This document shows, in pieces, positions 23,907 to 30,841 of a stretch of DNA of 48,625 nucleotides. Each line of letters opens with the position of its first letter. Positions within the stretch are counted from its first letter, which is position 1. The stretch is taken from positions 1 to 48,625 of the forward strand of contig ONJX01000020.1 of the NCBI GenBank assembly GCA_900318255.1, in the 5' to 3' direction. The notes beneath the pieces were generated by a model. The model saw only the letters and a list, made by a program, of their open reading frames with translations. It was not told where the DNA came from and did not search any database. The translations under genes and the position numbers were made by a program. Source of the DNA: an uncultured Prevotellaceae bacterium. GTDB lineage: Bacteria > Bacteroidota > Bacteroidia > Bacteroidales > Muribaculaceae.

Positions 23907-25414
23907 ATCAGCCCTGTTCCTGTCATCTCGGGTGGCTGGGCAAGTCCCATGATCTGGAGGATAGAGGGCGCCACGTCGGCAAGGCGACCGTCGGCGACCT
24001 TAGCAGCTTTGTTGTCGGTAACATAGATACAAGGCACGGGGTTGAGCGAGTGGGCGGTGTTGGGCGTGCCATCCTCGTTGATGGCATGGTCGCAGTTGCC
24101 GTGGTCGGCAATAACAATCACCTCATAGCCTGCCGCGCGTGCAGCCTCCACGGTGTCGCGCACACACACGTCAATCGTCTCTACAGCCTTGACAATGGCG
24201 GGATAAACGCCAGTGTGGCCCACCATGTCGCCATTGGCATAGTTCACCACAATGAAGTCATACTTCTTCTCACCTATCGCCTCCACAAGTTTGTCTCTCA
24301 CCTCGGGAGCGCTCATCTCGGGCTTGAGGTCGTAGGTCGCTACCTTGGGCGATGGCACAAGAATGCGGTCCTCACCCTCAAAAGGCTCCTCACGCCCGCC
24401 GTTGAAGAAGAACGTGACATGGGCATATTTCTCGGTCTCGGCAATGTGCAGCTGCTTCTTGCCTTGCGACGACAAGTATTCGGCCAGCGTGTTGTTCACA
24501 TTATCTTTCTCGAAAAGCACATGAACGCCGGTGAATGAAGCGTCGTAAGGTGTCATACAGTAATATTGCAAGCCAGGTATCGTTGTCATCCCCTGCTCGG
24601 GCATGTCTTGCTGGGTGAGCACGATTGTGAGCTCCTTGGCGCGGTCGTTGCGGAAGTTGAAGAAAATCACCACGTCGCCTTCCTTGATGCGGCCATCTAC
24701 TGTGCTGTTAACAATGGGCTTGATGAACTCATCGGTCACGCCCTCGTCATAGCTCTGCTGGATAGCCTGCACCATGTTGTCGCTCTTGCGACCCTCGCCA
24801 TGCACGAGCTGGTCGTAGGCCAGACGGATGCGCTCCCAGCGCTTGTCGCGGTCCATGGCATAGTAGCGGCCAGTGACAGTTGCCACCACGCCGGCACTCT
24901 CGGCGCAATGCTCCTCGAGCTGTGCCACAAAGCCCTTGCCGCTCTCGGGGTCGGTGTCGCGACCGTCCATAAAGCAGTGGATATACACCTGGCTAAGCTC
25001 ATACTGCTTGGCGATGTCGCACAACGCAAAAAGGTGGTCGAGCGAACTATGAACGCCACCATTGCTGGTAAGACCCATGAAGTGGATGGCTTTTCCTGTC
25101 TTCTGGGCATAGCTGAAAGCGTTAACAATCTCGGGATTGGTCAAAATAGACTTGTCGCGAATTGCCTTGTTGATTTTCACGAGGTCTTGATACACGACCC
25201 TGCCGCCGCCAATGTTCAGGTGCCCCACCTCGCTGTTGCCCATCTGCCCGTCGGGCAGTCCCACGTTCTCGCCACTGGCTTGCAGCTGGCTGTGAGGATA
25301 GTGTTCCAGCAAGGAGTCCCAATAGGGCGTTGGAGTCGAGAAAATGGCGTCGCTCTTAGTCTTGTCGCCAATTCCCCAACCGTCTAAAATCATTAGCAAT
25401 GCTCTCTTTCCCAT
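23897..25414 (-). CDS. gpmI: 2,3-bisphosphoglycerate-independent phosphoglycerate mutase
   Basis: Glycolytic enzyme interconverting 3- and 2-phosphoglycerate, a two-Mn alkaline-phosphatase-superfamily protein of 505 aa. Metal site D11 lies in [10 protein letters not shown], the phosphoserine nucleophile is S61 in [16 protein letters not shown], the substrate loop is [14 protein letters not shown], and the C-terminal metal ligands are in [12 protein letters not shown] and [11 protein letters not shown]. Family length is normal. The last four codons (I-K-C-stop) come from a heptad repeat, so the native C-terminus may have been rewritten. Single-gene unit with its own promoter. Confidence 0.97.
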   Translation of the reverse strand: MGKRALLMILDGWGIGDKTKSDAIFSTPTPYWDSLLEHYPHSQLQASGENVGLPDGQMGNSEVGHLNIGGGRVVYQDLVKINKAIRDKSILTNPEIVNAFSYAQKTGKAIHFMGLTSNGGVHSSLDHLFALCDIAKQYELSQVYIHCFMDGRDTDPESGKGFVAQLEEHCAESAGVVATVTGRYYAMDRDKRWERIRLAYDQLVHGEGRKSDNMVQAIQQSYDEGVTDEFIKPIVNSTVDGRIKEGDVVIFFNFRNDRAKELTIVLTQQDMPEQGMTTIPGLQYYCMTPYDASFTGVHVLFEKDNVNNTLAEYLSSQGKKQLHIAETEKYAHVTFFFNGGREEPFEGEDRILVPSPKVATYDLKPEMSAPEVRDKLVEAIGEKKYDFIVVNYANGDMVGHTGVYPAIVKAVETIDVCVRDTVEAARAAGYEVIVIADHGNCDHAINEDGTPNTAHSLNPVPCIYVTDNKAAKVADGRLADVAPSILQIMGLAQPPEMTGTGLIKC

Positions 25415-25468
25415 TATATTATAAGCTTTTAGCTATTTAGTGTTTTTAAAAAATTAAAATGTGGACTG

Positions 25469-25498
25469 CAAATTTACATTAAAAAATGCTCAAAACAA
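25469..25498 (-). promoter_or_regulatory. Promoter of gpmI
   Basis: On the minus strand TTG (25496-25498), a 19-nt spacer and TAAATTTG (25469-25476), about 55 nt upstream of the ATG. Confidence 0.8.
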
Positions 25499-25554
25499 AA
25501 AAATAACACCGTTTTTTTGACGAAAAACAATAAGTGAAAACATATTGAAAGAAA

Positions 25555-25590
25555 TTTGCACCTTAATTTTCTGTTTAATCAAGGTGCAAA
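25555..25590 (-). terminator. Terminator of the 25.7-27.1 kb small-protein operon
   Basis: TTTGCACCTT and AAGGTGCAAA form a perfect 10-bp stem with a 16-nt loop. On the minus strand it is followed by a short T-rich stretch, 66 nt after the last stop codon of the operon. Confidence 0.65.
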
Positions 25591-25656
25591 AAACATTTCC
25601 TGAGCTTTTGAGCCCAGTAAAAAGAAGTTAAAAAACTGCGGTTTTATCGCCCGTTG

Positions 25657-25863
25657 TTACTTCTCGTCTTTCTTGGTGAGCTTGTCGGTCAAGAAATCAA
25701 CTGCCTTGTCAACGACCTCTTCCACTTTAGGGTCGAGCGAGTCGGGGGCGATCTTCTGTCCAACCTCAGTCACTTTCTTCTTGATTTCCTCGGGGTTCTT
25801 CAGCAAGTCACCTGCTTTGTCCTGAACAAAATCTTTTGCTTTGTCTAATAGTCCGTCTGCCAT
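25657..25863 (-). CDS. Small helical protein of unknown function
   Basis: Protein of 68 aa, Lys/Asp/Val-rich, predicted as two or three amphipathic helices (LLDKAKDFVQDKAGDLLKN; PKVEEVVDKAVDFLTDKLTK). The repeating DKA-D-FL pattern resembles the Rv0909/MT0933-like antitoxin and CsbD-like stress proteins, but the match is by composition and I would not name it. No toxin gene is adjacent. Last gene of a three-gene leftward operon. Confidence 0.65.
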   Translation of the reverse strand: MADGLLDKAKDFVQDKAGDLLKNPEEIKKKVTEVGQKIAPDSLDPKVEEVVDKAVDFLTDKLTKKDEK

Positions 25864-25897
25864 AATAATACTAGTTTTTATTTGTTAAAAAATGAAT

Positions 25898-26401
25898 TTA
25901 TTTAGCTATCACTTTGTTATACACGTCGTCGTTCACCTTTTTCAGATCAAGGAGTTGCTGATTCATCTTTCCAGCCTTCTCCAGCTCACCGAGCTTGTTC
26001 TGGAGCTCGGCGATGCGCTGCTTTGCTGCATCATCAATAGCCTTGCCACTCATTTTTGCTTCAACGCATTTATTGAGTTCCTCACTATACTCCTTCACCA
26101 GCTTTATGCCCTCCTTGTATTTTACCGCATCCTCGGCACTGAAGGGAGCCTTTGGTGCCTGTTGCGGTTTGGCGGGAGTGACATTTGCGTCGCCGGGCTG
26201 GGCAGCAGCCTCGCCCGCCGCCACATTATCACCTTGAGCCTCAACCATAGCAGGAGAGTTCTCATTTGTTGCCGACGTAGAAGGAGCAACCGTCTCGCCG
26301 CTCTTAACTTCGGTGCTAGACGTTGACGCCTCGTTCGATCCATTGCACGCTGCCAGCGTCATCGCCACAGCCAGTGCCAAGATAAAAACAACTTTTTTCA
26401 T
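25898..26401 (-). CDS. Lipoprotein with Ala/Pro/Ser-rich linker and coiled-coil end
   Basis: Predicted lipoprotein of 167 aa. The signal has lipobox TLAACNGS (Cys about 19). A long low-complexity linker rich in Ser, Thr, Ala and Pro (about 20-90) leads to a helical C-terminal domain (about 92-165) with heptad-like leucines: KQRIAELQNKLGELEKAGKM, then NQQLLDLKKVNDDV. The layout suggests a membrane-tethered helical bundle reaching across the periplasm. Middle gene of the operon, 25 nt after the coiled-coil protein and 34 nt before the small helical protein. Function unknown. Confidence 0.75.
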   Translation of the reverse strand: MKKVVFILALAVAMTLAACNGSNEASTSSTEVKSGETVAPSTSATNENSPAMVEAQGDNVAAGEAAAQPGDANVTPAKPQQAPKAPFSAEDAVKYKEGIKLVKEYSEELNKCVEAKMSGKAIDDAAKQRIAELQNKLGELEKAGKMNQQLLDLKKVNDDVYNKVIAK

Positions 26402-26426
26402 TATTACATCTTTTATATTGTCACAT

Positions 26427-27092
26427 TTATTTGCGCAAGAGCTTCTTCAATTGCTCAACATGTTTATTGAGATCCTGGATCTTATTGAGATAATATAGCC
26501 GTTCGGCCTCTAGCTTCTGAATCTCGTCTTGCAGCTGCTGCACGCCTTTCTTGAGCTCTTCGTTCTCGGTGGTGAGGTATTCCACCTGCTGGCGCAATGC
26601 TTTCACATCGCTGGGCATCTTCTGCACGACACCACCGCCATGTGACACCTCCTGAAAGTTAACCTTCATGGGTTGACTCCGGTCAACTATTATTGCTGCA
26701 TAAGACCTATGAGAATCATTTGTCTTCTTCGCTGGATTGATAGAATAGGAGAACACCAGTCTATCGCCATTGCGCTTGAGCGATACTGGCTCTACAGTAG
26801 CTTGAGCAATGTTCTTGGGCACTACAACTGCGATAATGAAACTTTTATCAAAATCAATAGTTGGCATGGGACCTATAAATCCTGAGGGACTGAAAACGCG
26901 CTCCAAATCCTTCTTACTTTTTATAACCAGAGTGAGAGTACCATCCTTAGCATCTTTGAGAGTGCTAAAATAGGGATAGTCTTCATAGCTCACATCATCA
27001 CCACTTTGCGCCACGACATTTGAGGCGAAACATGAGAGCAGCAAAAAAAACAACATCGCCAGTAAGGGCTTGTAATCCATTGACCTTCTCAT
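26427..27092 (-). CDS. Secreted protein with C-terminal coiled coil
   Basis: Protein of 221 aa, not recognised. A signal peptide (about 1-28, ending VVAQ) is followed by a beta-rich globular domain (about 30-150) including FIIAVVVPKNIAQATVEPVS. A long coiled coil closes the protein (about 163-220): ALRQQVEYLTTENEELKKGV, then LQDEIQKLEAERLYYLNKIQ. The coiled coil resembles trimerisation stalks of periplasmic proteins. First gene of the operon with a strong promoter. The next gene also ends in helices, so a physical complex is possible but unproven. Confidence 0.72.
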   Translation of the reverse strand: MRRSMDYKPLLAMLFFLLLSCFASNVVAQSGDDVSYEDYPYFSTLKDAKDGTLTLVIKSKKDLERVFSPSGFIGPMPTIDFDKSFIIAVVVPKNIAQATVEPVSLKRNGDRLVFSYSINPAKKTNDSHRSYAAIIVDRSQPMKVNFQEVSHGGGVVQKMPSDVKALRQQVEYLTTENEELKKGVQQLQDEIQKLEAERLYYLNKIQDLNKHVEQLKKLLRK

Positions 27093-27137
27093 AAATATCA
27101 GTGATATGTTAACGTATTAAGTTATGATTATTTTTCG

Positions 27138-27167
27138 CAAAGGTACTCAATTTATTTAAACATTCAA
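27138..27167 (-). promoter_or_regulatory. Promoter of the three-gene small envelope operon
   Basis: On the minus strand TTG (27165-27167), a 19-nt spacer and TACCTTTG (27138-27145). Confidence 0.8.
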
Positions 27168-27192
27168 ACAAAAACGCCACAAAAAAAACAAA

Positions 27193-27223
27193 AAACCGCG
27201 GCGAGTTGTTACTGCCACGGCTT
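27193..27223 (-). terminator. Rho-independent terminator of rplS
   Basis: On the minus strand AAGCCGTGGC pairs with GCCGCGGTTT (two wobbles) around an 11-nt loop and runs into a T-tract (plus-strand A-tract 27180-27192). Confidence 0.9.
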
Positions 27224-27255
27224 TTGATTCTTTAATCGTCAACTTAAGGAAATGC

Positions 27256-27624
27256 TTACTTAGCGGCATCCTTCTTAACGAAACGGCGCTCTTTGATGCG
27301 AGCCTTCTTACCGGTGAGACCACGCAGGTAATAAAGCTTGGCACGGCGAACGCGACCGTACTTGTTGATAGCGATGCTATCGATGAAGGGGCTCTCCATT
27401 GGGAAGATACGCTCTACGCCAATGCCGTCGCTGATCTTGCGAACGGTGAAACGCTTCTTCTCGCCCTCGCCGTTGATCTTGATGACCACGCCACGATACT
27501 GCTGAATACGCTCTTTGTTACCCTCCTTGATGCGATAAGCTACTGTGATTGTGTCGCCAGGAAGAAAATCGGGCAACTCCTTGCCTGTAGCAAACGCTTG
27601 TTCTGCAACTTTAATTAAATCCAT
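27256..27624 (-). CDS. rplS: 50S ribosomal protein L19
   Basis: Ribosomal protein at the 30S-50S interface, 122 aa. Typical L19 core: [76 protein letters not shown] and [16 protein letters not shown]. Single-gene unit here, not in the rpsP-rimM-trmD-rplS arrangement common elsewhere. It has a promoter about 105 nt upstream, a structured leader in between and a strong terminator. Confidence 0.97.
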   Translation of the reverse strand: MDLIKVAEQAFATGKELPDFLPGDTITVAYRIKEGNKERIQQYRGVVIKINGEGEKKRFTVRKISDGIGVERIFPMESPFIDSIAINKYGRVRRAKLYYLRGLTGKKARIKERRFVKKDAAK

Positions 27625-27660
27625 TGTAAAAGAAAATTCTTAAATGTTTTTTAATCACAC

Positions 27661-27723
27661 TTCGCAATATTCACAAGCCACTCTAATAGACTCACGCCTA
27701 AACTTCTTGCCAGAGATTGCGAA
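27661..27723 (-). promoter_or_regulatory. Structured 5' leader of rplS (candidate L19 autoregulatory element)
   Basis: On the mRNA TTCGCAAT (27716-27723) pairs perfectly with ATTGCGAA (27661-27668), closing a 63-nt domain. Inside it CAAG (27706-27709) pairs with CTTG (27674-27677). The domain lies between the mapped promoter and the L19 start. L19 leaders are known in Firmicutes and reported in Flavobacteria; whether this is the same element is untested. Confidence 0.5.
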
Positions 27724-27731
27724 AAGCGGGG

Positions 27732-27761
27732 CAAAGGTACTACAAATTTCTTTAATGGCAA
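27732..27761 (-). promoter_or_regulatory. Promoter of rplS
   Basis: On the minus strand TTG (27759-27761), a 19-nt spacer and TACCTTTG (27732-27739). Confidence 0.85.
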
Positions 27762-27825
27762 AGAAGTTTGCATATTTTTTTTGCTGATTCTTATTGATTT
27801 CCGCTATTTTTGGGCTTGTAGCACG

Positions 27826-28293
27826 TTATTCAGCTTGAATTATAAACTCTATAAACTCACGCACTGCGCCATCGCCACCATTCTTCTTGCACACATAGTG
27901 CGCAATCTCCTTCACCTGCTGGCAGGCGTCGGCAGGGCATCCCACCAAGCCACATTCACGCATGCACTCAATATCGAGGATGTCGTCACCAATGTAAGCT
28001 ATGTTCTCACGTGAGCAGCCATACTTTTGCATGAGGTGGCGCAGGGTGTCAAGTTTATCATGTTTTCCCTGGTAAAGTTCATCAATGTGCAACTCTCGCG
28101 CCCTGTTTTCTACTATACTCGAACTGCGTCCGGTAATAATTGCAGGCACGATGTCGTGGGCTGGCAGCATCTCGTTGATAGCATAACCATCCTTGATGTC
28201 AAATGCTTTGAACACCTCACCGCTGGGACCCATATTGATTTTCCCATCGGTCAGCGTTCCGTCAACATCCATTACCAGAAGCTTTATTTTCAT
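27826..28293 (-). CDS. kdsC: 3-deoxy-D-manno-octulosonate 8-phosphate phosphatase
   Basis: HAD-superfamily phosphatase that turns KDO-8-phosphate into KDO for LPS. 155 aa, the short cap-less form that works as a tetramer. HAD motif I is MDVDGTLTDGKI (D9 and D11), motif II is IITGRSSSI, and motif III/IV is AYIGDDILDIECM. The glycine-rich tail KKNGGDGAVREFIEFI inserts into the neighbour's active site in known KdsC. The ATG at 28293 is preferred over a GTG 15 bases upstream that would overlap the previous gene. Last gene of the kdsA operon. Confidence 0.93.
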   Translation of the reverse strand: MKIKLLVMDVDGTLTDGKINMGPSGEVFKAFDIKDGYAINEMLPAHDIVPAIITGRSSSIVENRARELHIDELYQGKHDKLDTLRHLMQKYGCSRENIAYIGDDILDIECMRECGLVGCPADACQQVKEIAHYVCKKNGGDGAVREFIEFIIQAE

Positions 28294-28297
28294 TGTC

Positions 28298-28951
28298 TCA
28301 TTCACCACATTCGCGCTTTATTCTGTTGATAATCTCTTTGTAGGTTCCCAGGTGACCAAATAGTGATGATGTCCCGAGCACAAAGCCGTCAACACCCTGC
28401 TTGCCCCAGCGTTTCATGCGCTCGATGGTACACGCTCCATCCATCATTATTTCGAGGTTATACTTATCTTTTAGTTCAATCAACTGCCCTATCTTTTCTT
28501 CAACATAAGGCAGATAGATGTGCCCTGCATATCCCGGCTTCACACCCATAAGGAGCACGTTATCAACCAAGTCGTAATATTCGGTGAGACTCTCAATTGT
28601 GGTCTCTGGATTTATCACGATACCGGGCTTGCGACCCTCTTTCCTTATCTTTTGAATCACTTGCATGGGATGGCTGTCGCTATCGGGGTGGAAATAGATG
28701 ATATCAACACCAGCATCGGCAAACATCTTAATATATCTACTAGGCTCCATAATCATCATGTGAAGCTCAGTAACTAGCGATGTGTTGCGACACACCGATT
28801 TCACGTCGCCTAACCCCATTGCAAAGTTAGGCACATACCTGCCATCCATAACATCAAGATGCAGGCGTGTGGCACCAGCAGCCTCAAGAGCAAATGTCTC
28901 GGCCTTGACATTATCGAAGTTGGCGCACATTAATGACGGGGAATATATCAT
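28298..28951 (-). CDS. Ribulose-phosphate 3-epimerase family protein, AlsE-like subgroup
   Basis: TIM-barrel sugar-phosphate epimerase of 217 aa. Catalytic residues of the family are kept: H31 and D33 in LHLDVMDG, H64 in ELHMMI, D171 in IMMDGACT. But the phosphate loops differ from true Rpe: GVKPGYAGHIY replaces the usual VNPGFGGQ, and MDGACT...GTSSLF replaces VDGGI...AGSAIF. The DGxC...GTSxLF pattern is that of D-allulose-6-phosphate 3-epimerase (AlsE). It overlaps the mannose-6-phosphate isomerase gene by 4 bp (ATGA) and lies 4 nt before kdsC, so it belongs to the KDO operon. The substrate (ribulose-5-P or a ketohexose-6-P) is open. Confidence 0.82.
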   Translation of the reverse strand: MIYSPSLMCANFDNVKAETFALEAAGATRLHLDVMDGRYVPNFAMGLGDVKSVCRNTSLVTELHMMIMEPSRYIKMFADAGVDIIYFHPDSDSHPMQVIQKIRKEGRKPGIVINPETTIESLTEYYDLVDNVLLMGVKPGYAGHIYLPYVEEKIGQLIELKDKYNLEIMMDGACTIERMKRWGKQGVDGFVLGTSSLFGHLGTYKEIINRIKRECGE

Positions 28952-29850
28952 ATCTTGTCTTCTATAATCTTTGAAACGAAAGCTAGTGACACTTGCCGAG
29001 CATCAAGCACCTCTCCAGGCCAAAGCAAAACCGTTGAACCAGGAAGAACCTTGATAGAATCGGCTGCCATTGTCCCTTTCACGAGTGTGAAGCACTCAAG
29101 TGTGGCACTTTCGTTAGTGTATAATTCAATATTGTTTATCAGTTTTGTACTGTAAGTCTTTTCTTTTATCTCATGACCGTTATAGGCTTTGACCACCGAC
29201 TTCAAGTTGATGTCAAGTGCATTAGTAGCCTTCTCGAGATGAAGCTCACGAGGGTTGCCCTGTGAATCAAGACGATTATAGTCGTAGAAGCGATAAGTGA
29301 AGTCACTGCCCTCCTCTATCTCAAACACCAGGCTACCGGCAGTAATAGCGTGAAGAGTGCCTGGCTCCACAAACACATAGTCGCCCTGCTCAACAGCAAG
29401 AGTGTCGGCCATTTCCATAAACCGTCCTTGCTCAATCATCAACATCTCCTGTTCCTTATCGTGACACGTGCATCCGTTGATTATGGTGCCCGAAGTGGGT
29501 GCGTCAATGAAGTACCACGACTCTCGCTTGCCACGTGCACGATGCTCAAGCTCTTGAGCTGCCTCATCATTGGGATGAACTTGGATGCTAAGGTTCTCTT
29601 GAGCTTCAGTCAAGGCTAGAGTAAGAGGAAAATACTCATACTGCGCCATGCCCACCTTGTCCTTGATGAGCGGGAACACCTCATTGAGACTACGCCCCTT
29701 CCACTGGCCATTCAAGATTTCATTAGAAACACCTTCACGGCAATAAAGAGAGTAAAGATGACCTATATTGTCGCCCTCAACACCTGCCAATAGGCTAATC
29801 TTAGGGCCACCCCAAATGGTGGTGTGTACTATTCTCTTAAGTATAAGCAT
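28948..29850 (-). CDS. Class I mannose-6-phosphate isomerase-type protein
   Basis: Zinc-dependent cupin-fold aldose-ketose isomerase (fructose-6-P to mannose-6-P), short form of 300 aa. Visible family motifs: LSIQVHPNDEAAQELE with the metal-binding Gln/His, GKRESWYFIDAP with the Glu ligand, and VEPGTLHAITAGSLVFEIEE with the second metal His. The C-terminal cupin half is shorter and diverged. It sits between kdsA (3 nt gap) and the AlsE-like epimerase (4-bp overlap), so it is translationally coupled to both. A role in making an activated mannose or heptose precursor for LPS is inference. Confidence 0.88.
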   Translation of the reverse strand: MLILKRIVHTTIWGGPKISLLAGVEGDNIGHLYSLYCREGVSNEILNGQWKGRSLNEVFPLIKDKVGMAQYEYFPLTLALTEAQENLSIQVHPNDEAAQELEHRARGKRESWYFIDAPTSGTIINGCTCHDKEQEMLMIEQGRFMEMADTLAVEQGDYVFVEPGTLHAITAGSLVFEIEEGSDFTYRFYDYNRLDSQGNPRELHLEKATNALDINLKSVVKAYNGHEIKEKTYSTKLINNIELYTNESATLECFTLVKGTMAADSIKVLPGSTVLLWPGEVLDARQVSLAFVSKIIEDKI

Positions 29851-29853
29851 CTC

Positions 29854-30645
29854 TTATTCCCGAGTAATTTCTCTTATTCGCATTATCTGATTGAGCAAAT
29901 TGTCGAGGTCGTCGATGTGAAGCATGCAGCTGCCGTCGCACAGCGCGCTGGCAGGGTCATTATGAACCTCCATGAAGAGGCCCGACAGCACACCAGTGGC
30001 CACTGCGGCCTTAGCCAGATAAGGCACAAACTCGCTCTTGCCACTGTTGCCGTGGTTGAGACCACCGCCACTAATCTGGACACTGTGAGTGGCATCAAAA
30101 AGCACTGGGTATCCAAGTCGCGACAATCTCACCAAACCTGTCATATCAACAACGAGGTTGTTGTAGCCAAAGCAGTTGCCACGCTCACAGAGCATAAAGT
30201 TAGTACACCCGAAGTATTCCATTTTGCCCACCACATTGAGCATCTCTTCTGGACTCGAGAACTGCGCCTTCTTGATATTCACCATCTTTCCAGTCATGGC
30301 AGCAGCTTTCAGCAGGTCGGTCTGCCGGCACAAGAATGCTGGGATTTGAATAATATCGGCAACCTGCGCAACAGCCTCTGCCTGGTAAGGCTCATGTATA
30401 TCGGTGACAATCTTCACGCCTACCTCAGTCTTTGCTTTCTCCAGTATGCGCAGCCCTTCTTCTAGGCCTGGTCCACGGTAATTAGTTGCTTTTGTGCGGT
30501 TTGCTTTATCCCATGAGGCCTTAAAAAAGAAGTCCACGTCATGCTTTGCAGCAATGTCCTTGATCGCCTGTGCAAGAAGCATCACATTATGCTCGCTTTC
30601 TATAACACAAGGGCCAGCAAGTAATTTAAACTTATTGTCTGTCAT
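29854..30645 (-). CDS. kdsA: 3-deoxy-8-phosphooctulonate synthase (KDO-8-phosphate synthase)
   Basis: Condenses PEP with D-arabinose 5-phosphate to KDO-8-phosphate, the first committed step of KDO synthesis. TIM barrel, 263 aa. Motifs: LLAGPCVIESEHN (PEP site), FFKASWDKANRTKATNYRGP, IVTDIHEPYQAEAVA, IPAFLCRQTDLL, NIKKAQFSSPEEM, DATHSVQISGG and FMEVHNDPASALCDG. The Asn in NIKKAQ and absence of a metal-binding Cys at the N-terminal AGPC-region position leave the metal class undecided. The ATG at 30645 is chosen because the upstream extension begins with TTG and overlaps the promoter. First gene of the kdsA operon. Confidence 0.95.
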   Translation of the reverse strand: MTDNKFKLLAGPCVIESEHNVMLLAQAIKDIAAKHDVDFFFKASWDKANRTKATNYRGPGLEEGLRILEKAKTEVGVKIVTDIHEPYQAEAVAQVADIIQIPAFLCRQTDLLKAAAMTGKMVNIKKAQFSSPEEMLNVVGKMEYFGCTNFMLCERGNCFGYNNLVVDMTGLVRLSRLGYPVLFDATHSVQISGGGLNHGNSGKSEFVPYLAKAAVATGVLSGLFMEVHNDPASALCDGSCMLHIDDLDNLLNQIMRIREITRE

Positions 30646-30675
30646 TATGAAAGTCAATTTTTTCGTTAAATCAGG

Positions 30676-30683
30676 CAAAATTA
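30676..30683 (-). promoter_or_regulatory. -7 element of the kdsA operon
   Basis: The minus strand reads TAATTTTG 30 nt before the ATG. The nearest TTG (30701-30703) gives a short 17-nt spacer. Confidence 0.6.
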
Positions 30684-30776
30684 GTAATAATAAATGAGAA
30701 CAACACTATTTATCCTACTTTTTTTGAGTCAAGCAATGTCAATTCTTATTAAATGCGTCACTTAATTATTTAAGCA

Positions 30777-30807
30777 TTGTTGAAAAAAAAATTTTATTGT
30801 AATTTTG
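30777..30807 (+). promoter_or_regulatory. Promoter of the LTA-synthase-like gene
   Basis: TTG (30777-30779), a 20-nt spacer and TAATTTTG (30800-30807), 34 nt upstream of the ATG. Confidence 0.82.
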
Positions 30808-30841
30808 CACAACTTTTTGTAATTATTATTACCCACAACAA

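Noticed and set aside
25657..25863. Antitoxin of a toxin-antitoxin pair
   Set aside because: Composition resembles Rv0909-like proteins, but no toxin-like gene is adjacent and the gene ends a three-gene envelope operon.
28298..28951. Canonical ribulose-phosphate 3-epimerase (rpe)
   Set aside because: The catalytic residues are shared, but both phosphate-binding loops match the AlsE pattern better, so the symbol was withheld.
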